Assembly: GCA_002286715.1 (NCBI GenBank)
Contig: NSJX01000001.1
Location: 187,835-251,834, forward strand
Length of the DNA: 64,000 nt
Direction of reading: 5' to 3'
DNA from: Dentipellis sp. KUC8613
Taxonomy: Eukaryota; Basidiomycota; Agaricomycetes; Russulales; Hericiaceae
Part shown: one piece after another, positions 59,717-64,000 of the stretch
How positions within the stretch are numbered: position 1 is the stretch's first letter
Layout: each line of letters begins with the position of its first letter
Notes under the pieces: model-generated
The model's input: only the letters and a program-made list of their open reading frames with translations
What the model was told of the DNA's origin: nothing
Database searches by the model: none
Program-made: the position numbers and the translations under genes

Positions 59717-59895
59717 TCATAAAGGTAAAGCGACACGGAGGCTCCGGAACACTTCTGCACACTCGGATTCACGTACACCAAATGGCATAGAACTATCTCC
59801 CTGAGCCACCCGGGCTCCTCACCTCCACCAGGCTATGCATTATGACAGACGACCCGCTGCGAGGCACGGAAGCGGTGTGTGCCTCCCGGCATTCT

Positions 59896-59903
59896 TATTT
59901 ATA
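59896..59903 (+). promoter_or_regulatory. TATA-like element upstream of P450-3
   Basis: TATTTATA about 104-111 bp before the start codon at 60007. Confidence 0.45.
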
Positions 59904-60006
59904 CCTGTAATCGCTGCACGGCGGCGGGACGCAGCCCAGTGCTTCCCCATCGCCTCGGACGAGCGGTACTTGGAAGCCCAGACACGAACAGAGGAACGGC
60001 GGAATC

Positions 60007-62122
60007 ATGGATCCGCTGTATCAAGCTTGTCTCATTGTACTTACCACATGCGTTGCGTACAGGCTCTTCGCGCGTCGATACCCCGGCCCTCTGCCCCCAG
60101 GGCCGAGGAAGCTTCCAATAATCGGCAACGCACTCCAAGTTCCGCTCGAGGTTGAATGGAAGGCGTACGCCAGCTGGCGTCAAAAATACGGTACGCACAC
60201 GGATCTGTCATTTTAATCTAAGCTGGCCGGCGTGATTTCATCTGACCTGATAAAAACGACGATAACAGGCGATATAGCGCATCTGCAGATATTCGGCAGC
60301 CACGTGCTTGTCGTGAACTCCCTGCAGGCCGCGCGCGATCTCCTGGAGAAGAAGGGGAATATCTATGCGGACCGCATGGTGCTTGCGATGGGAGGCGAGA
60401 CGGTCGGGTGGAAGGACGCGCTCGGGATGGCGCAGTACGGCGAGCGGACCTTGCGATATCGCAGGCTGCTGCATCATGTTATGGGCACGCGTGCGGCCGT
60501 CAGCCAATGGCACCCCTTGATCAACAGGGAGACGGCGCGGATGCTCCAGCACATATTGAAGGATCCGGATCGTACGATGGATCACGTCCGAGCGTAGGTA
60601 CCGGTCTCCTCATCTGCGGTTTTATCGATCAAGCTAACTGAGGATGTGTTAGTGCCGTTGGTGCTACTATCTTGATGCTGACCTATGGCTACGAGGCGAA
60701 AGGCAGAGATGACGAGCTCGTCGAGGTTGTCAGTCGCGTTCTTGATGACTTTGGGGTATTGGTTACCCCGGGAAGCTTCTATGTCGACGTCATTCCTGCA
60801 TGTGGGTCATCGCTTTCCTGTATCATTCTAATTCGGCTTTAGTCCAATATGTATGCTACCAGTGAAGTATGTTCCCAGCTGGTTTCCCGGAGCCTCTTTC
60901 AAGAAAATCGGCGAGCGCATGAGAGCGGATTTCCAGAAGTTCGCCAACGCAGGATACAATTTCACGAAGGAAAAGATAGTTCGTAACTGTCTACTATATC
61001 TGACCTTCTGCCATCTCAATATCTTCTAGGCGAATGGGACCGCTATCTCTTCCTTCAGCTCCGTCCACCTCACCAGTGAAGAGCCGTTTACAGCTGAGCG
61101 CGATCACGATATCAAGTACACGGCCGTAGCCTTATACGGCGGTACGTACATTTCTCATTATACGTCGTACTCGTGTCTCTAAACATGCGTGGGCAGGCGG
61201 GGCTGATACAGTCAGTCTCCTGACATACCTGACTTATTTGTCGGTCCTTCATCTTGACATTCCCCACAGACTGTCGCGGCGCTCTCGTCATTCATTCTGG
61301 CGATGACGCTGTTCCCAGACGTGCAAAGGAAAGCTCAAAATGAAATAGATGCGGTCATCGGCAGCGGCAGACTTCCGACATGCGAAGACAAAGACAGCCT
61401 CCCGTATGTAGACGCCGTGTGCAAAGAAGTCCTGCGCTGGAATCCCGTAGCACCTCTCAGTGCGCTTCTGTCCTTCATCCAGCGAGGCTGTCTGTTGACT
61501 CTTCGTCGTCTAGATATCCCCCATACCGCCAAGGCAGACGGGTTTTATAATGGTGACTTTATTCCAAAGGGAACCGCGGTCATTGTGAACCTGTGGTGAG
61601 CCTGTCCCTAGCTTGAGACAAACCGTAATAAAGACCGCTTTACGCACAGGACGATACTGCACGATCCAGAAGTATACAGCGATCCAGAATCATTCAAGCC
61701 TGAGCGGTTCCTGCCTGTAGACGGCAGCGAGCCGGAGCTAGATCCTCATCTTGTATCCTTCGGCTTTGGAAGAAGGTTCGTCGAGTATCGAGGTATTCAA
61801 TACGGTCACCGACGTCAGCTCAATATTTGTTTACATCGCAGAATTTGCCTTGGAATACTCCTCGTGGATGCCTCACTGTTCACCGCAGTCGCGGGGATAT
61901 TGGCTGCTTTCAACATCTCGAAAGTTGTAGAGAATGGTGTCGTTGTTGAGCCTATGGTAGAGTATACGAGTGGCATCAGGCGAGTGCATATCCTTTTTGA
62001 GTGATTGCCGGCAACCTCACACCAACCTTTTATCTGACAGCCGTCCTAAACCTTTCAAGTTCTCGATAAAGCCTCGGAATGAGCAGACAGCTTCCATTAT
62101 TAGCGATTCCACAGCGCTATGA
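60007..62122 (+). CDS. cytochrome P450 monooxygenase (P450-3)
   Basis: This is the third P450 of the same group, about 510 residues, and the closest relative of P450-1. It starts MDPLYQACLIVLTTCVAYRL (anchor) and then PGPLPPGPRKLPIIGNALQV. Shared with P450-1 are LLEKKGNIYADRMVLAMGGE, TVGWKDALGMAQYGERTLRY and RLLHHVMGTRAAVSQWHPLI. The I-helix is ALYGGGADTTVAALSSF, the K-helix [12 protein letters not shown], then FKPERFLP, and the heme loop reads FGFGRRICLG, with Leu where the other two have Pro; the Cys ligand is intact. The end is SGIRRPKPFKFSIKPRNEQT, then SDSTAL and TGA at 62122. The intron positions that could be compared match P450-1. A recent duplication followed by movement is likely. 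Substrate unknown. Confidence 0.93.
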
Positions 62123-62396
62123 TCTCACAATGGAATATTTACACTGAACATCTATACTACCGACTGCAAAACAACGAAGCCTGTAAACGTAGTCAGATCC
62201 GGTTCTCTCAGGCAAAGCCAGGTGAATGCAGACACAAGATACATCTAGAACGAAGAGGGCTAAAAATGTCAACTTCCACGCGTAGCGAAAGCATATTTGA
62301 TCATCAAAATGTCCGAGATTTAGGCTGAATCCATTATCTCAACCGATACCATTCTCCGACAGCGCTAAGCATATGAACCATGGCATTCGAGCGAGC

Positions 62397-63686
62397 CTAC
62401 AGGTATGCCCTGCATAATTCCAAGGCGACACCCCTTGCCCGTAGTTTTTGATCCCAGATGGCTACCCGTTCTGCTTCCTTCTTCCAAAACTCCGCGTAGT
62501 ACCCGGCAATCTGCACCTTTTGGAGCTTGGGAAAACATCCTGCAAAAACGGCCTCGATACCCGGCTCTACACCCATAACTATTCTTCGAGGAGAAATCCG
62601 TCTTTCCATGAGTAAGTCGCGATTCTGCACTATCGCGATACATGTGAGGGAAGGATGTTCTAGAGGCCAATCTGGCCCAGACATGATCACCTCGACAACA
62701 AGATGCGCGCTTCGTAGGTTCGGGAAGTGCGCTAAGAAAGTCCAGTAGTCGCTGAAGTCGTCGGAAGCCCATGTGCGTGGACGAGAAACCCCGATCGATA
62801 CGACCTTGCCATTTAACTGGTCTGTTTCCACCGACGGATGGTGCGCGAGGACCTCCGATGTGGTGTCGCTGATGGAAACCCCCATAATGTGAATCTCCTG
62901 CAGCTCGGGCATATTTAATTGAGTGCGTCCCGCTAGCATGAGCTGGTATACACTCCACGGCACGATAAGCGTCTTGAGGTGCGGGGTATGTATTGCATGA
63001 GCGGGCGTGTACAGTATTGCAGACCCGTCGATGTCGTTGATGGCAGACGTTAGAATCAACGTCTCCAGACACGGCAGGTGCCCAATTGTCTCCAAGACAA
63101 GCTCCCATAGGGTCGGGGGCCAGTAAATTTGATATATATGGTACCCTATGTCAAGCTTCAGAAGCCTGCCGGCAGCACTGCTCGCAAGAATTGCGTCGAA
63201 TGCGGGCCGCAAGATGAGGGGTGTAGGGAACATGCGATACGTGAAGATGGACAGGTGGGGACATCGCTCGATGATGTGTGCGATGTGCCCCCCAAGAACG
63301 GTGAAATCTTGGCTTGCTTCGTCTGTGACTTGTCGAGGGGACCAGGGCATACTGATGTAGATCTGGCGAACAAAGTCTCCGCGACCTGGAAAGTCATCGT
63401 CGTCATCTACAGGCGCAGACAAGGCCTCGCAAATTCCCCGAGCACCAGATTCGCTGTCAATGTGCAGGATCTTGTAGAGCATAGGGAGTGCGACTCTTCT
63501 CCAGGTCTTGCAAACGAGGGCAATATTGCCCAGATCTTGCTTCCAGGCTTGCATCTCGGCTGTAGGCTCATGGTAATCAAGGTGGTCTTCAATACTGAAA
63601 GGTTCATATCCTTTCTGAGGGGTTCCGGGCATATCAGCTAGCTCCTGTAGCACGGCTCTCCACAACTCGGGAGGGAGGGAGGGCAT
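62397..63686 (-). CDS. F-box protein with divergent C-terminal repeat-like region
   Basis: This is a single-exon gene of 429 residues. The N-terminus MPSLPPELWRAVLQELADMP and LGNIALVCKTWRRVALPMLY match the F-box pattern (LPxEL, then LxxVCKxWR), so it probably acts as a substrate adaptor of an SCF ubiquitin ligase. The rest has irregular leucine-containing strands (HLPCLETLILTSA, HTPHLKTLIVPWS, NMPELQEIHIMG, HFPNLRSAHLVV), as in the large, fast-evolving F-box/LRR-like families of Agaricomycetes. It ends VALELCRAYL at 62397. No introns are seen, in contrast to almost every other gene here. It converges with P450-3 over about 275 bp. The target protein is unknown. Confidence 0.85.
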   Translation of the reverse strand: MPSLPPELWRAVLQELADMPGTPQKGYEPFSIEDHLDYHEPTAEMQAWKQDLGNIALVCKTWRRVALPMLYKILHIDSESGARGICEALSAPVDDDDDFPGRGDFVRQIYISMPWSPRQVTDEASQDFTVLGGHIAHIIERCPHLSIFTYRMFPTPLILRPAFDAILASSAAGRLLKLDIGYHIYQIYWPPTLWELVLETIGHLPCLETLILTSAINDIDGSAILYTPAHAIHTPHLKTLIVPWSVYQLMLAGRTQLNMPELQEIHIMGVSISDTTSEVLAHHPSVETDQLNGKVVSIGVSRPRTWASDDFSDYWTFLAHFPNLRSAHLVVEVIMSGPDWPLEHPSLTCIAIVQNRDLLMERRISPRRIVMGVEPGIEAVFAGCFPKLQKVQIAGYYAEFWKKEAERVAIWDQKLRARGVALELCRAYL

Positions 63687-64000
63687 CGTATGAGAGTTGG
63701 TTCACGGGTTATCCTATATCTGTGATTTTGATACCGGGGGATCTGGGCACCAGTGGTCGTGGAAGAAGGAGGTCCAGGTGGATATAGCTGCGGTTTTTGT
63801 AGTAAGTACTGAGATAGCAAGAACGATACTTATCCACGGCCCCAACAGATGATATATCATGGCTAGATCAACACCACATGTCGGTCCAATCAAAGTCCGA
63901 TACTTACCATAAATTTCTGGAATGTCCAGAAAGCACGAGTATAATTTATCCACGACCAACAAGCTCGAGGCTGGTAAATCTACTGAAATGACCTGCTGAA
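63687..64000. other. right-edge region upstream of the F-box gene, with a possible partial exon
   Basis: On the minus strand the last 93 bp (64000-63908) are open and read VISVDLPASSLLVVDKLYSC and FLDIPEIY before a perfect GTAAGT donor at 63907. This could be an exon of a gene that begins outside the window. The next acceptor and continuation are ambiguous, so no product is named. Confidence 0.25.

Larger units (their letters stand above)
59049..60006. other. intergenic region between the Bem1-like gene and P450-3
   Basis: The first ~400 bp are very T-rich, fitting a 3' UTR. A small perfect hairpin sits at 59696-59716 and a TATA-like element at 59896-59903. No gene was seen; the frames at 59484-59762 and 59550-59804 overlap on opposite strands and are not coding-like. 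Confidence 0.5.

Noticed and set aside
63638..63820. LYPPGPP peptide resembling a P450 hinge near the right edge (minus strand)
   Set aside because: The residues that follow (Ser/Thr-rich) do not match the P450 N-terminal region and no membrane anchor can be joined to it; probably chance.
1..64000. tRNA, rRNA, CRISPR arrays, bacterial operon signals or retroelements
   Set aside because: None was recognised by eye. A few GGTTCGA-like strings (for example near 5847 and 37806) lack a foldable tRNA around them. CRISPR and ribosome-binding sites do not apply to a nuclear fungal sequence.

Overview
The window is nuclear DNA of a basidiomycete fungus, most likely an Agaricomycete (mushroom or wood-decay type). 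Nearly every gene is broken by many introns of about 45-70 bp, the coding DNA is GC-rich, and the gene set is eukaryotic. A tandem family of DUF6534-type seven-helix membrane proteins, a typical mushroom F-box protein and several closely related P450s point to Agaricomycetes. The order or species cannot be told from the sequence alone. Functions below come from reading the spliced translations by eye; no database search was possible.

Layout. 0-5.3 kb: the 5' end of a kinesin-3 motor (minus), IMP3 of the U3 snoRNP (minus), then a divergent LIM-domain-binding (LDB/SEUSS-type) transcriptional adaptor (plus). 6.3-12 kb: a Delta-9 fatty acid desaturase with a fused cytochrome b5 (minus) and a cyclopropane/methyl-fatty-acid synthase (plus), head to head over about 2 kb; the first enzyme makes the kind of double bond the second alkylates. 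14-20 kb: an Arl2 small GTPase (minus) divergent from translation factor eIF5B (plus). 20.66-21.50 kb: an assembly gap flanked by perfect 93-bp inverted repeats and a 7-bp direct repeat, which looks like an unresolved DNA transposon. 22.2-26.4 kb: a P450 followed by a 2-oxoglutarate/Fe(II) dioxygenase. 26.8-33.5 kb: housekeeping genes for Tti2 (TTT complex), the Cdc14 phosphatase and uroporphyrinogen decarboxylase. 34.4-36.5 kb: a second P450 of the same family (minus). 37.7-49.7 kb: three DUF6534 membrane-protein paralogues, all minus, separated by gene-poor DNA. 51.9-59 kb: mitochondrial ribosomal protein L12, CCR4-NOT subunit NOT3/5 (minus) and a Bem1/Scd2 polarity scaffold (plus). 60-63.7 kb: a third P450 of the same family and a single-exon F-box protein (minus).

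The window is therefore a mosaic of conserved housekeeping genes and lineage-specific accessory genes (three related P450s, one dioxygenase, three DUF6534 proteins, F-box, CFA synthase, one putative transposon). Long stretches without convincing genes lie at 8.0-10.0, 12.0-14.1, 39.9-41.3, 43.4-47.5 and 49.7-51.9 kb; the last may hide an unrecognised multi-exon gene.
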